Positions 37,941-46,478 of a stretch of DNA of 64,000 nt are shown in pieces. Source of the DNA: Lysinibacillus halotolerans (lineage in GTDB: Bacteria > Bacillota > Bacilli > Bacillales_A > Planococcaceae); the NCBI RefSeq assembly GCF_003711845.1, contig NZ_RHLQ01000006.1, positions 28,075 through 92,074 on the forward strand. The letters run 5' to 3'. The translations under genes were made by a program, and so were the position numbers. A model generated the notes under the pieces. That model was not told the DNA's origin. It worked only from the letters and a program-made list of their open reading frames with translations, and searched no databases. Each line of letters opens with the position of its first letter. Within the stretch, counting starts at the first letter, position 1.

Positions 37941-40169
37941 TTATGCTGTTTGGAAAAGACTTGCTTGGCTATTTGCTTTGTTAATGGCCGATTCCATTGC
38001 CGTGAACTGTCTCCAGTAACGCTCTTCAATGTTTTCTAACTTATCTAACCATCTCTTGATACTGCTATCTACTTCATTCAAACGTTTTCCTAAAGTAAAC
38101 GTATCATTTGTTGAAGTTGATTTCCCTGCTTTTTTCTCAATGTCTGTTGTAAACTCTTTTAGTTCGTCACGTAATCGTTGGGCTATTCCGCGCGAGTCAA
38201 CAGTTTTTCCATTTTCATCCTTTGTAACAGAACCTGTTTGTGTAAACATAGATGCCACTTGGTCTGGATTTTTTTCGATAGCACTACGCAATTTATCTTC
38301 ATCAATAACTAGTTTACCACCATCCGAGTAAGTGGAAGATGTCGTAATTCCTATTTCTGCTAAAGAATCCATTGTAGCATCACCTAAACCTGCTACAGAA
38401 TTCATAAATGAGCTACGCATACCATATAAACCGTTCGTTAAAATGGAATCATTTCTTAGCAAACCTGATTTAGCTTTTGCTTCCCATTTTTCAATTTCGT
38501 CTTCAGACATTTCTTCTTTTTGCTCGTCTGTTAACGGTGGATAATTACGATCATAGCTCTCTTTTAATTTGCTATTAATTGTCGTTACAAGCCCATTATA
38601 AGTTTCAACAAACTTTTTAATTTTGTCCACCATATCATCAACGTCTGTTGATGAAGTAAGTGTAACAGGGTTAATAGTTGTTGCATTACTTATTTCATTA
38701 TTTAAGAACGAATTTAAATCAACTTCATTATTAGAAGAATCGTAAGCTTTATTCGTATTAAAATCGTATGTAATTCCATAGTTTTTCGTTAAAGCATCAC
38801 TTAAAGTAGACTTTGCTGAATTCAAATTATTTGTAGCTGTTTCAGCATTAACGATACTTGTTTCTAATTGTTTGTTTGCATCGAAATAAGCTTTAACATC
38901 TGTAAAAGTTTGATCTGTTTCACCATTTAAATTATCTGCCAAACCTTTGAAAATCGAAGCTGATGAAGTGAATGAAATAGAAGCTTCTGCATCTCCTGTT
39001 GCTTCTGTCTCAGAAATGAACATCTTTTTTAACTGTTCCACTTCAGATTCAGTAAATAAATTTGTTTCACTATCGGCAGAATATAAGCCTTCCAGTTCTG
39101 TTTTTAACACAGCCGGATCCTCAAAATTCAAAGAAGAAAGTTTCTTTAATTTTTCTGCTCCGTTTTCTCCTAAATTCATTAAATAAGCATTTAATGCATC
39201 ATCTGTTTCAACTGAGTCAATCGCTGAACGAATGTTCGAACTTAAAGCTGATTTTTTTGCCGATACATCATTTTGAGCAGCATCCAAATTATTCATTGCA
39301 TCATTATACTCAGAAGAAGCAATAATGTAATTATTGTACATATTTTTTGTGTAATCTGCTGTTATAGACTGATTATTAAAAGTCGAGCTAAGGGTTACTG
39401 TATAACCATTTATAGTAAATGTATTGGAACTTCTTTCAGTCGCAATTCCATTTATAGAAAAGATCGCATTTTGACCACCAGAAGCTAAATCAAGAGAAGT
39501 ACTACTATCAAAGTTGCCAGTTTGATCACCAAAACCAAGCTTATTAAATAAAGTAGCACCCGTTCCAGCCGATACAGTTACCTCGGCTCCATTTTCGATA
39601 TCCCCCATATTTTTTGCAGTAATGGAAAGTTTGCCGTTCTCGAAAAGGGCAGTAACGCCAATATCGCTACTATTAATTTTTTTAACTAATGAATCAACTG
39701 TTTCATTTGCATCAATTGTAAATTCTTTTGAACTTAATGTACCACTACTATTAATCGCACTTAAAGTAAATTTGGAACCACTTGCTAAACCGGTTAAATC
39801 GGTAATTTTACTTGAACCTGTAGCTACAATCGTTGACCCTACTCCTTGTGCTGATTTCGCTAATTGACTTACACCATCAATCGAAATAGTACCTGTAGCA
39901 GAGGAACTAGCCGTTGCAGTTACATAGGATGAATTGGAAGATGTTACTGTTTTTTTATAAAAGTTACTTGATAGACGATAATTATCGAATAAAAAATCAT
40001 CAAAAGAACTTAAAGCTGTATTAATTTCTCGATAGGCATCCCGTTGCCATTCGTATTTTTGTTGTTGTTGATAAAGCTTGTTTAAAGGCGCTTTTTCAGC
40101 AGACATTAACTTTTCAACAATCGAGTCAATGTCCATACCAGATGCTAACCCACCTACACGTGTTACCAT
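37941..40169 (-). CDS. fliD: Flagellar filament cap protein FliD (HAP2), unusually large
   Basis: 742 aa against 498 in Bacillus subtilis. Conserved ends identify it: N-terminal RVGGLASGMDIDSIVEKLM, and C-terminal ESYDRNYPPLTDEQKEEM then LRNDSILTNGLYGMRSSF and ERYWRQFTAMESAINKANSQ. The extra length is in the middle, roughly residues 180-480, which is rich in Ala, Ser, Asn and Asp with heptad-like helical stretches. That is the surface-exposed, variable part of the cap. FliD is secreted and guides flagellin polymerisation at the tip. ATG with GGAGGG. Confidence 0.94.
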   Translation of the reverse strand: MVTRVGGLASGMDIDSIVEKLMSAEKAPLNKLYQQQQKYEWQRDAYREINTALSSFDDFLFDNYRLSSNFYKKTVTSSNSSYVTATASSSATGTISIDGVSQLAKSAQGVGSTIVATGSSKITDLTGLASGSKFTLSAINSSGTLSSKEFTIDANETVDSLVKKINSSDIGVTALFENGKLSITAKNMGDIENGAEVTVSAGTGATLFNKLGFGDQTGNFDSSTSLDLASGGQNAIFSINGIATERSSNTFTINGYTVTLSSTFNNQSITADYTKNMYNNYIIASSEYNDAMNNLDAAQNDVSAKKSALSSNIRSAIDSVETDDALNAYLMNLGENGAEKLKKLSSLNFEDPAVLKTELEGLYSADSETNLFTESEVEQLKKMFISETEATGDAEASISFTSSASIFKGLADNLNGETDQTFTDVKAYFDANKQLETSIVNAETATNNLNSAKSTLSDALTKNYGITYDFNTNKAYDSSNNEVDLNSFLNNEISNATTINPVTLTSSTDVDDMVDKIKKFVETYNGLVTTINSKLKESYDRNYPPLTDEQKEEMSEDEIEKWEAKAKSGLLRNDSILTNGLYGMRSSFMNSVAGLGDATMDSLAEIGITTSSTYSDGGKLVIDEDKLRSAIEKNPDQVASMFTQTGSVTKDENGKTVDSRGIAQRLRDELKEFTTDIEKKAGKSTSTNDTFTLGKRLNEVDSSIKRWLDKLENIEERYWRQFTAMESAINKANSQASLFQTA

Positions 40170-40188
40170 TTATATACCCTCCAATGAA

Positions 40189-40563
40189 TTATATTTTTTC
40201 GTCTACGATCATTCCGACTAGCTTTTGCATTTCATAAAATGCATCTAGCAGTTTTTTGGGTGGAATTTCTTTTACTACTTCTTCTGTATCTTTATTTACA
40301 ACTTGAACGAAGTAACGTTCTAAACCTTCATGGTAAACAAACTTTGCCGAATTATGGTTAATTTCTAGAAATTCATTTAATGAATCAACCGCTTGTTTTA
40401 ATTTTCCTTCCGTTACTTCACTATTTTCCAAAGTGGCATTTTGTTGATTTGTCATAGTTGTCGTATTTGAGCTTCCTTGCTTCTCTACTTGTTCTATCGA
40501 TGCACTTTGAACCGTCTTCATTACCGTTGCACTTTCTACAGCATGTTGTGACGAAATACGCAT
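40189..40563 (-). CDS. flaG: FlaG family flagellar protein (YvyC-like)
   Basis: 124 aa. The N-terminal half is Ser/Thr/Gln-rich and probably disordered. The C-terminal half carries the FlaG domain: KQAVDSLNEFLEINHNSAKF, then VVNKDTEEVVKEIPPKKLLD and FYEMQKLVGMIVDE. FlaG affects filament length in other bacteria. It is 19 bases upstream of fliD, as in B. subtilis. ATG with AAGGAGG. A sigma-D -10 box lies 67 bases upstream, so flaG probably heads this operon. Confidence 0.93.
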   Translation of the reverse strand: MRISSQHAVESATVMKTVQSASIEQVEKQGSSNTTTMTNQQNATLENSEVTEGKLKQAVDSLNEFLEINHNSAKFVYHEGLERYFVQVVNKDTEEVVKEIPPKKLLDAFYEMQKLVGMIVDEKI

Positions 40564-40629
40564 ACTATCATCCTCCTTGATTAATTGAGTGCACGTATAT
40601 GGTTCAATCTATATTGTTTCGTATAGTTA

Positions 40630-40654
40630 ATATCGGCTTTCAAAGTTATATTTC
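40630..40654 (-). promoter_or_regulatory. Sigma-D promoter for flaG-fliD-fliT-fliS
   Basis: Minus-strand GCCGATAT (40637-40630) is a perfect sigma-D -10 box. The -35 is weaker: GAAA at 13 bp or GGAA at 14 bp instead of TAAA. Confidence 0.7.
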
Positions 40655-40721
40655 CATAAAAAATTCGAGAAAATTTGAAATTAAGAATACGTTTCTACTG
40701 TTTGTACTGTATGAAACAATA

Positions 40722-40767
40722 AGAAAAAGCTTGGAGAACAGTTTAAACTACAAAGTTCCCAAGCTTT
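40722..40767 (-). terminator. Terminator at the end of the glycosylation island (after pseC)
   Basis: AAAGCTTGG-GAAC arms pair with GTTC-CCAAGCTTT (40727-40767, one bulge). The minus strand continues TTTTTC. It separates the island from flaG. Confidence 0.88.
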
Positions 40768-40772
40768 CCTAT

Positions 40773-41900
40773 TTATATTAAATTTTTAAGCGTATCGATA
40801 ATATAAGCAATTTGATCATTTGTTAAAGATGGATGAATTGGTAATGTTAGAGCCCTCTCATACCATTCTTCAGCAACTGGACATATTCCTCTTTTATAAC
40901 CTAAATTTTGATAATATGGGTGCCAATAAACAGGAATATAATGTACATGTACACCAATATTCGCATCACGCATCTTTTCAAACACTAGTTTACGGTTTGC
41001 ATCCTTTAGTTGAATCATATATAAATGCCAACCCGACTCAGTATCTGGAAGCTGTTCAGGTATTATAATACCCGGTATTTTTTTTAATGCTTCTGTATAA
41101 ATAGATGCAATTTCCCGACGTCTATCTAAAAGTGAATTTAATTTTTTTATTTGTGACAGTCCTAATGCTGCCTGTATATCCGTCATACGGTAATTATAAC
41201 CTAAATCAGTCATCTCATAATACCAGCCGCCTTGTGAATCGCCATAAGTTGTACGCTCAATCCCATGACTTCTGAACTTTATCAATTTTTTATAATAGGT
41301 TTCATTGCTTGTAACAATGATGCCACCTTCACCTGTAGTAATAGGCTTTACTGGATGAAAGCTAAACATTGTCATATCTGCTCTCGCTCCAACTTTACTA
41401 CCTTTATAGTTTGCCCCTAAAGAATGGGCACCATCTTCTATTACAATTAAATTATGTTTTTTAGCAATGTGATTGATAGCATCAATATCTGCAGGTTGCC
41501 CTGTAAAATCAACAGGGATAATTGCTTTTGTTTTTGCCGTAATTTTCTTTTCAATATCTATTGGATCGATGTTATATGTTTTTGAATCGATATCGGCAAA
41601 TACAACGGTTCCTCCAACATAGCGAACACAATTTGCACTTGCCGCAAACGTAATGGGTGTTGTAATTACTTCATCTCCCTCTCCAATACCTGCTGCGTAA
41701 CAAGCTCCATGTAATGCAGCAGTACCATTGCTAAAGGAAACCGCATATTTAACACCAACATATTCAGCTACAGCCCTTTCAAATTCTTCTATTTTAGGAC
41801 CTTGTGTTAAAAATGATGAACGTAACGTGTCAATCACAGCATTAATATCGTCTTCATCTATGGATTGTCGGCCATATGAAATAAATTCGGATACTTTCAT
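40773..41900 (-). CDS. pseC: UDP-4-amino-4,6-dideoxy-N-acetyl-beta-L-altrosamine transaminase (PseC)
   Basis: 375 aa PLP-dependent DegT/DnrJ/EryC1-type aminotransferase. It adds the 4-amino group in the second step of pseudaminic acid synthesis. Visible: LRSSFLTQGPKIEEFE, VSFSNGTAALHGACYAAG (PLP phosphate site), PVDFTGQPADIDAI, VIEDGAHSLGANYKG and the Lys of the Schiff base in FSFHPVKPITTGEGG. The start is ATG at 41900 (MKVSEF), nine bases after GAGGGG; a longer frame to 41930 has no ribosome site. Last gene of the island. Confidence 0.95.
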   Translation of the reverse strand: MKVSEFISYGRQSIDEDDINAVIDTLRSSFLTQGPKIEEFERAVAEYVGVKYAVSFSNGTAALHGACYAAGIGEGDEVITTPITFAASANCVRYVGGTVVFADIDSKTYNIDPIDIEKKITAKTKAIIPVDFTGQPADIDAINHIAKKHNLIVIEDGAHSLGANYKGSKVGARADMTMFSFHPVKPITTGEGGIIVTSNETYYKKLIKFRSHGIERTTYGDSQGGWYYEMTDLGYNYRMTDIQAALGLSQIKKLNSLLDRRREIASIYTEALKKIPGIIIPEQLPDTESGWHLYMIQLKDANRKLVFEKMRDANIGVHVHYIPVYWHPYYQNLGYKRGICPVAEEWYERALTLPIHPSLTNDQIAYIIDTLKNLI

Positions 41901-42025
41901 TGCCAAATTCCCCTCTAATTGAGTTAACATTTAATGAAAATTTAAGAAAACTTTAAATCTATTAATTCTTTTAATCAATTTTCAAAAATGTATATTGTTT
42001 ATTTTTAGTCTTCTACAAAATAAAT

Positions 42026-43072
42026 TTATAGCAATAAATCCCAACTTAATGGTGTACCTTTTTGTGCATCTTTTTTTATTGCTTTTCCAATAACTAAATC
42101 GTAATATTTCGTCGGTAATCCTAAACCTGGGCGAACATCTCGAACATTTTCTTTTGTTAAAATATCTCCCTCTTTTAAATCTTGAGCGATATATAACGAA
42201 CGACGATGTTCTAAAGATGCTATTTCCGCTTCGGTCGGTCCATATTTTATCCTTCCGATACTTTGCCATGCTCGTTCTGTCTCTTCGACTAACATTTTTA
42301 ACTCATGGGGTTCCATGGAAAACGCTGAGTCAACCCCACCTTCTTCACGGGATGTTGTAAAGTGCTTTTCAATTACTGTAGCACCTAATGTAACAGCTGC
42401 AACTGCTACGCCAACACCCATTGTATGATCTGATAATCCCATTTCGGTTCCGAATAACTCACGCATATGGGGTATTGTTGCTAAGTTTGAATTAGCAGGA
42501 GTCGCTGGGTAAGTACTTGTACATTTTAGTAAAATAATTTGCTCATTTCCTTCATCACGTGCAGCACGAACTGCTTCATCTAATTCTGCAGCTGTTGCCA
42601 TCCCAGTTGAAATAATGAGTGGTTTACCAGTTCGAGCTACTTTTCGAATAAGTGGTATTGATACGTTTTCGAATGACGCAATTTTATAAGCAGGTACGTT
42701 CAACGTCTCTAAAAAATCAACCGCCGTTTCATCAAATGGTGAGCTAAATGCAAGGAGGCCGTGTTCCTTTGCACGATTAAAAATCGCTTCATGCCACTCC
42801 CACGGCGTATATGCTTCTTTATATAAGTTATAAAGAGATTGACCTTTCCAAAGGTTCGAGTCATGAGAAATAAAAAATTCTCCAGTATGTACATCCAGCG
42901 TTATCGTGTCAGGTGTATAAGTCTGGAGTTTTAATGCATCTACACCTGCCTCTGCAGCTAAATCAACTAGATGTAATGCTCGTTCTAAAGAATGATTATG
43001 ATTACCAGACATTTCTGCAATGATAAACGGCTTTGTATGACGGCCAATTTCTTTGTTCCCTATTTTAATCAT
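42026..43072 (-). CDS. pseI: Pseudaminic acid synthase (PseI)
   Basis: 348 aa NeuB-family enzyme that condenses 2,4-diacetamido-2,4,6-trideoxy-altrose with phosphoenolpyruvate. N-terminal FIIAEMSGNHNHSLERALHL, the barrel motifs ALKLQTYTPDTITL and IISTGMATAAELDEA, then EKHFTTSREEGGVDSAFSME that is diagnostic for the Pse rather than Leg or Neu branch, and a C-terminal SAF antifreeze-like domain (about residues 290-348, SLYIAQDLKEGDILTKENVR). ATG overlaps the end of pseG by 4 bases. Confidence 0.96.
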   Translation of the reverse strand: MIKIGNKEIGRHTKPFIIAEMSGNHNHSLERALHLVDLAAEAGVDALKLQTYTPDTITLDVHTGEFFISHDSNLWKGQSLYNLYKEAYTPWEWHEAIFNRAKEHGLLAFSSPFDETAVDFLETLNVPAYKIASFENVSIPLIRKVARTGKPLIISTGMATAAELDEAVRAARDEGNEQIILLKCTSTYPATPANSNLATIPHMRELFGTEMGLSDHTMGVGVAVAAVTLGATVIEKHFTTSREEGGVDSAFSMEPHELKMLVEETERAWQSIGRIKYGPTEAEIASLEHRRSLYIAQDLKEGDILTKENVRDVRPGLGLPTKYYDLVIGKAIKKDAQKGTPLSWDLLL

Positions 43073-44052
43073 GCTAACAACTCCATTATTTCATTTATCC
43101 AAGGATTTGGAACTTCATTTTCTGTTAAAGATAAGCCCATTTTTCTTATTTTATCCAATGGTTGCTTTTCAATTTTTAAAGTATTTAGTAGATTGCTATA
43201 CATCTCTACAGTTACTTCGTTATGCCATCCTAAATTTAATACCGCCCCTAATTCAGCAGCATATTTCGTTGCTTCCCTTTGATTCTCTGCAACAATTGTA
43301 CTTGATGAAGGAAGCCCTACATAACAACGTTCCCAAGTTGTCGAGCCACCAGCACCAATTGAAAAATCCGCTTGTTGCATAAGACTCGCAATATATGGGA
43401 TTTGACAGTGATAATAATAACCTCTTTCTTGGCAAATCTTTTTAATTTTATCTTTTTGGATATTACCGTTTCCAACGACAACATCTACATGGTGAAAAAT
43501 AGGAGATGTTTCAGTTAATGCTTGTAACACTTTCATCGTTTCGTTGGTCGGATCTGTTCCTCCCATAAAGATGAGTAAACGTTCCACATTTCTTTTTTCA
43601 CCATTGAAAAGTTGACGAGCTTTAATAAATTCATCTCTTAAGATTAAATATTTTGGTCCAAGTAAAGTTTTACAATTTTGAGGAATCAATGTTTTATAAC
43701 GTTTTTCAAAGTTTGGTACAACATTTTGATCTAGTAATAGGTCACAATCGTGGCTGCGATTAGCTAAGTCATCGATGACCATTATTTTATTTGTATATTT
43801 CCTATGGATGTTTTCCCATTTCTCATCAATACCATAGTGGTCTACTATGTATAAGTCAGCATGTTCAGCTTCAAGAATATGCTCAAATCCTTGTTCTTTT
43901 ACATAATCGATTAAATTTCCTTGTAGTGGTTCCATCCAAAAACTAACTAAGCAACCTTGCCTTTTTAAATTTTCTGCAATAGTAAGGCATCTCATGACAT
44001 GACCACTGCCTATTTGTATGGAAGCATCGGTACGAATAATCACTTTTTTCAA
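43069..44052 (-). CDS. pseG: UDP-2,4-diacetamido-2,4,6-trideoxy-beta-L-altropyranose hydrolase (PseG)
   Basis: 327 aa, GT-B-fold nucleotidase that releases the sugar from UDP. N-terminal IIRTDASIQIGSGHVMRCLT is the family signature (H in GSGHV is catalytic in relatives), followed by VIDDLANRSHDCDLLLDQN, FMGGTDPTNETM and SIGAGGSTTWERCYVGLPS. Length shows no fused acetyltransferase (PseH) domain. TTG start, about eight bases after GGTG. It starts just after the pseF stop, with no real gap. Confidence 0.95.
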   Translation of the reverse strand: MKKVIIRTDASIQIGSGHVMRCLTIAENLKRQGCLVSFWMEPLQGNLIDYVKEQGFEHILEAEHADLYIVDHYGIDEKWENIHRKYTNKIMVIDDLANRSHDCDLLLDQNVVPNFEKRYKTLIPQNCKTLLGPKYLILRDEFIKARQLFNGEKRNVERLLIFMGGTDPTNETMKVLQALTETSPIFHHVDVVVGNGNIQKDKIKKICQERGYYYHCQIPYIASLMQQADFSIGAGGSTTWERCYVGLPSSSTIVAENQREATKYAAELGAVLNLGWHNEVTVEMYSNLLNTLKIEKQPLDKIRKMGLSLTENEVPNPWINEIMELLA

Positions 44053-44053
44053 A

Positions 44054-44776
44054 TCAAATCACCGGCTTTTGCTCAATATGGGCATTTAATTTTGCCACTT
44101 CAGGATTTGCATTTAAATATTGGATGACATCTGCGCTCGATACTAATGGATGTTGAAAATGTTCAGCAACAGCTTTTATAAGTTCATAATCTTCCTCCGT
44201 ATCAAGGGTAATGCGTAGTTCAGGTGCGGTACGATTAGAAGGAGCTTGATAACGAACTGCCTCAAATTGCTCTGGGAACTCATATGCGTAGTACGTCACA
44301 TGTTCACGATGGCGTCCTTCATTTCCAACTTTGTGGATATGAAGTAATGCATCGTAAGAAATTAATTCGACAACTAATCCACGAGGTAGCTCGCCTTCAA
44401 CAATCACGATGTCTTTTCGTTCTTTTTCCATTAGTGCAACAATATCACTTGCCATTTCATAGTCTACAAACGGACAATCGGATGTTACACGCATGATATA
44501 ATCAGGTTCATATGCCCTTGCACATTGAACATAGCGATCCAACACATCGTCTTCAGAACCTCGGAAGTATGGAACACGATGCTCTTCACACCATTTAGCG
44601 ATTGCATCATCTTGCTGTAAATGTGACGTAGCAATTATCACTTCATCAACACCTTGTATTGCTCGACATCGTTCAATATCATAAGTTAGAACATCTACAT
44701 TTCCAAGAGGCTTTAACACCTTTCCTGGCAAACGTGACGATCCCATTCGAGCTTGAATTATTACGATTGTTTTCAT
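44054..44776 (-). CDS. pseF: SpsF-like cytidylyltransferase (pseudaminic acid CMP-activating, PseF role)
   Basis: 240 aa. The nucleotidyltransferase start VIIQARMGSSRLPGKVLKPL is that of the SpsF/NeuA-like group, with DDVLDRYVQCARAYEPDYI and MRVTSDCPFVDYEMASDIV following. It would form CMP-pseudaminic acid. PseF of Campylobacter is a related but distinct subfamily, so the name rests mainly on the operon. ATG at 44776, 3 bases after the HAD gene stop. Confidence 0.85.
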   Translation of the reverse strand: MKTIVIIQARMGSSRLPGKVLKPLGNVDVLTYDIERCRAIQGVDEVIIATSHLQQDDAIAKWCEEHRVPYFRGSEDDVLDRYVQCARAYEPDYIMRVTSDCPFVDYEMASDIVALMEKERKDIVIVEGELPRGLVVELISYDALLHIHKVGNEGRHREHVTYYAYEFPEQFEAVRYQAPSNRTAPELRITLDTEEDYELIKAVAEHFQHPLVSSADVIQYLNANPEVAKLNAHIEQKPVI

Positions 44777-44779
44777 AGT

Positions 44780-45466
44780 TTAAACCTCTACTTCTGGCCA
44801 TATTTTTTTCAGAGCAATAGGGAGTTCTGTAATATTTTGAATTTGTAACTCTGCCTCATATTCAGAAGTCAATTGTTTATGTGCGTGTTGCCCTGTCATT
44901 ATTCTTATCGTTCGAAATCCTAAATTTTTGATACCTACAAAGTCTTTAGACGGGTTATCACCAATATAAACAATATTTTCCGGTTCAACTTTCTCCCGTT
45001 TCGCAATTAATTGAAAACAATAAGGAGACGGCTTACTATGTTTCCTCCCATATCTGTATGTGATGTAACATTTCTCCATGTAATTTTCTAATTTAAGCGC
45101 TAAAACCTTATTATATTGAACTAATTTATGCCCATCGGTAACTAGATACAGAGGGAAACTTCTTAAATTTTCTAATGTATTTATAGTGTTTTGGGGTAAT
45201 TGTATATTTGGTTTATGTAATCGATAAATAGATACACATTTTTGAGCTAGTTTTTTCTTATAAAAACCATATTCTTTAAGTACGTCGTCGAAAATAGCGC
45301 CACGCCCTTGTTGTTGCAGTCGGTTCCACATCCAATCATAAACCTCATTTTTTTTGACATGAAACTCTTCTTCTAAAAACTCACTAACTGCCCGAAATCC
45401 ACTTTTCACAAAATCATACTCATCATACAATGTATCATCCATATCAAAAACAATTATTTTCTTCAT
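44780..45466 (-). CDS. HAD superfamily hydrolase
   Basis: 228 aa. All four HAD motifs are visible: DMDDTLYDE (motif I, both Asp), LVTDGH (motif II Thr), a Lys in the KPSPYCFQ segment (motif III), and GDNPSKDFVG (motif IV). The cap is a small helical C1 insertion. It is probably a phosphatase for a small phosphorylated compound. Its frame overlaps the ATP-grasp gene by 4 bases and is 3 bases from pseF, so it belongs to the nonulosonate operon. It is not one of the standard Pse pathway enzymes. ATG start. Confidence 0.87.
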   Translation of the reverse strand: MKKIIVFDMDDTLYDEYDFVKSGFRAVSEFLEEEFHVKKNEVYDWMWNRLQQQGRGAIFDDVLKEYGFYKKKLAQKCVSIYRLHKPNIQLPQNTINTLENLRSFPLYLVTDGHKLVQYNKVLALKLENYMEKCYITYRYGRKHSKPSPYCFQLIAKREKVEPENIVYIGDNPSKDFVGIKNLGFRTIRIMTGQHAHKQLTSEYEAELQIQNITELPIALKKIWPEVEV

Positions 45467-46386
45467 ATTATTAAATCCTTTTTATATCGAATTTGCTTCA
45501 ATTTTTTAAGTTGAACTGACCAATCATCAATAGTTTCTCCGTTACATTCTGCAATCCACCAGTTAAATGTATCAAGACCTGCATAAATGCTTAATGTCGA
45601 TGCACCACCGATTCTAGCATTACATTCGATAATCCATAGTTCACCATTTTTATCTTCAATTGCTTGGAACATCACATGTCCTTCTAAATTTAAAGCTATT
45701 GCAGCTCTACAGATTAATTTTTCTAGTTTAGGATGATCTATAATTTCTGTAATTTGTGACTCACCGTCTATTACTAATGTCCGCTTTCTAACAATAACTG
45801 CCTTCACTTTCTTCGTTTTCGTTATATATAAATCAATACTATACTCAGTACCATCAATCATCGGCTGGATTATAGGTGAATATAAATTTGGCAAAACACT
45901 TTGCAACTCATCTTTCGTTAAATTTAAGTATAAATTTTTTGACCCAGCACCGTATCTTTCTTTTATGACATATAAATCATTTGAGTTGATATCTTTTAAA
46001 CAAAGGGTAGTAGGAATGGCATTTAGTTGTAATTTGTTTAAATATGTACTGAATAAATATTTATCTGTAACTATATTAATAGCATCTAAAGATGAAACGA
46101 GTACGTTAATTCCTACATTTTTTAATTCTTCCTGATACTTTGAAAAGTATTTTAAGTCTTCTTCCCTTGTTGGTAGGACATAAAAACATTCGATTTGTTG
46201 CATTTTTTTAATAAAATCTGAAATATGTAGTTCATTTAATCGAGGCATTTGCCAAAATTCATCGACGAAATATTTACTCATAACATTAGCATTGATATCC
46301 GCTCCAATGACAAATAAGCCTGACGTTTTTTTTATACATTCAATAAGAGGAATCTTATTACCAATACTTGTAACTAAAATCTTCAA
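45463..46386 (-). CDS. ATP-grasp domain ligase of unknown substrate
   Basis: 307 aa. The N-terminal Rossmann-like KILVTSIGNKIPLIECI and the ATP-grasp core follow the carbamoyl-phosphate-synthase-like group: LYVIKERYGAGSKNLYLN (ATP-binding Lys and glycine loop), IIQPMIDGTEYSIDLYI, and the metal site WIIECNARIGGASTLSIYAG. Such enzymes join a carboxylate to an amine through an acyl-phosphate. The partner HAD gene overlaps by 4 bases. I infer a modification of the flagellar sugar, perhaps an amide bond; no substrate can be shown. TTG start at 46386, 8 bases after AAGGGGGG. Confidence 0.85.
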   Translation of the reverse strand: MKILVTSIGNKIPLIECIKKTSGLFVIGADINANVMSKYFVDEFWQMPRLNELHISDFIKKMQQIECFYVLPTREEDLKYFSKYQEELKNVGINVLVSSLDAINIVTDKYLFSTYLNKLQLNAIPTTLCLKDINSNDLYVIKERYGAGSKNLYLNLTKDELQSVLPNLYSPIIQPMIDGTEYSIDLYITKTKKVKAVIVRKRTLVIDGESQITEIIDHPKLEKLICRAAIALNLEGHVMFQAIEDKNGELWIIECNARIGGASTLSIYAGLDTFNWWIAECNGETIDDWSVQLKKLKQIRYKKDLII

Positions 46387-46403
46387 ACTGAAAACCCCCC
46401 TTC

Positions 46404-46442
46404 TTTAAATAAAGCGATAACCTTTAATTGGTTATCGCTTTT
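46404..46442 (-). terminator. Intrinsic terminator inside the island, before the ATP-grasp gene
   Basis: AAAGCGATAACC / GGTTATCGCTTT around AATTAAA on the minus strand, followed by ATTT. It ends the glycosyltransferase transcript. The ATP-grasp start lies only about 20 bases further, so downstream pse genes depend on read-through or on an unrecognised promoter. Confidence 0.75.
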
Positions 46443-46478
46443 ATTTAAAAATTTACGTTGTAAATTAGTGCCTATTAT

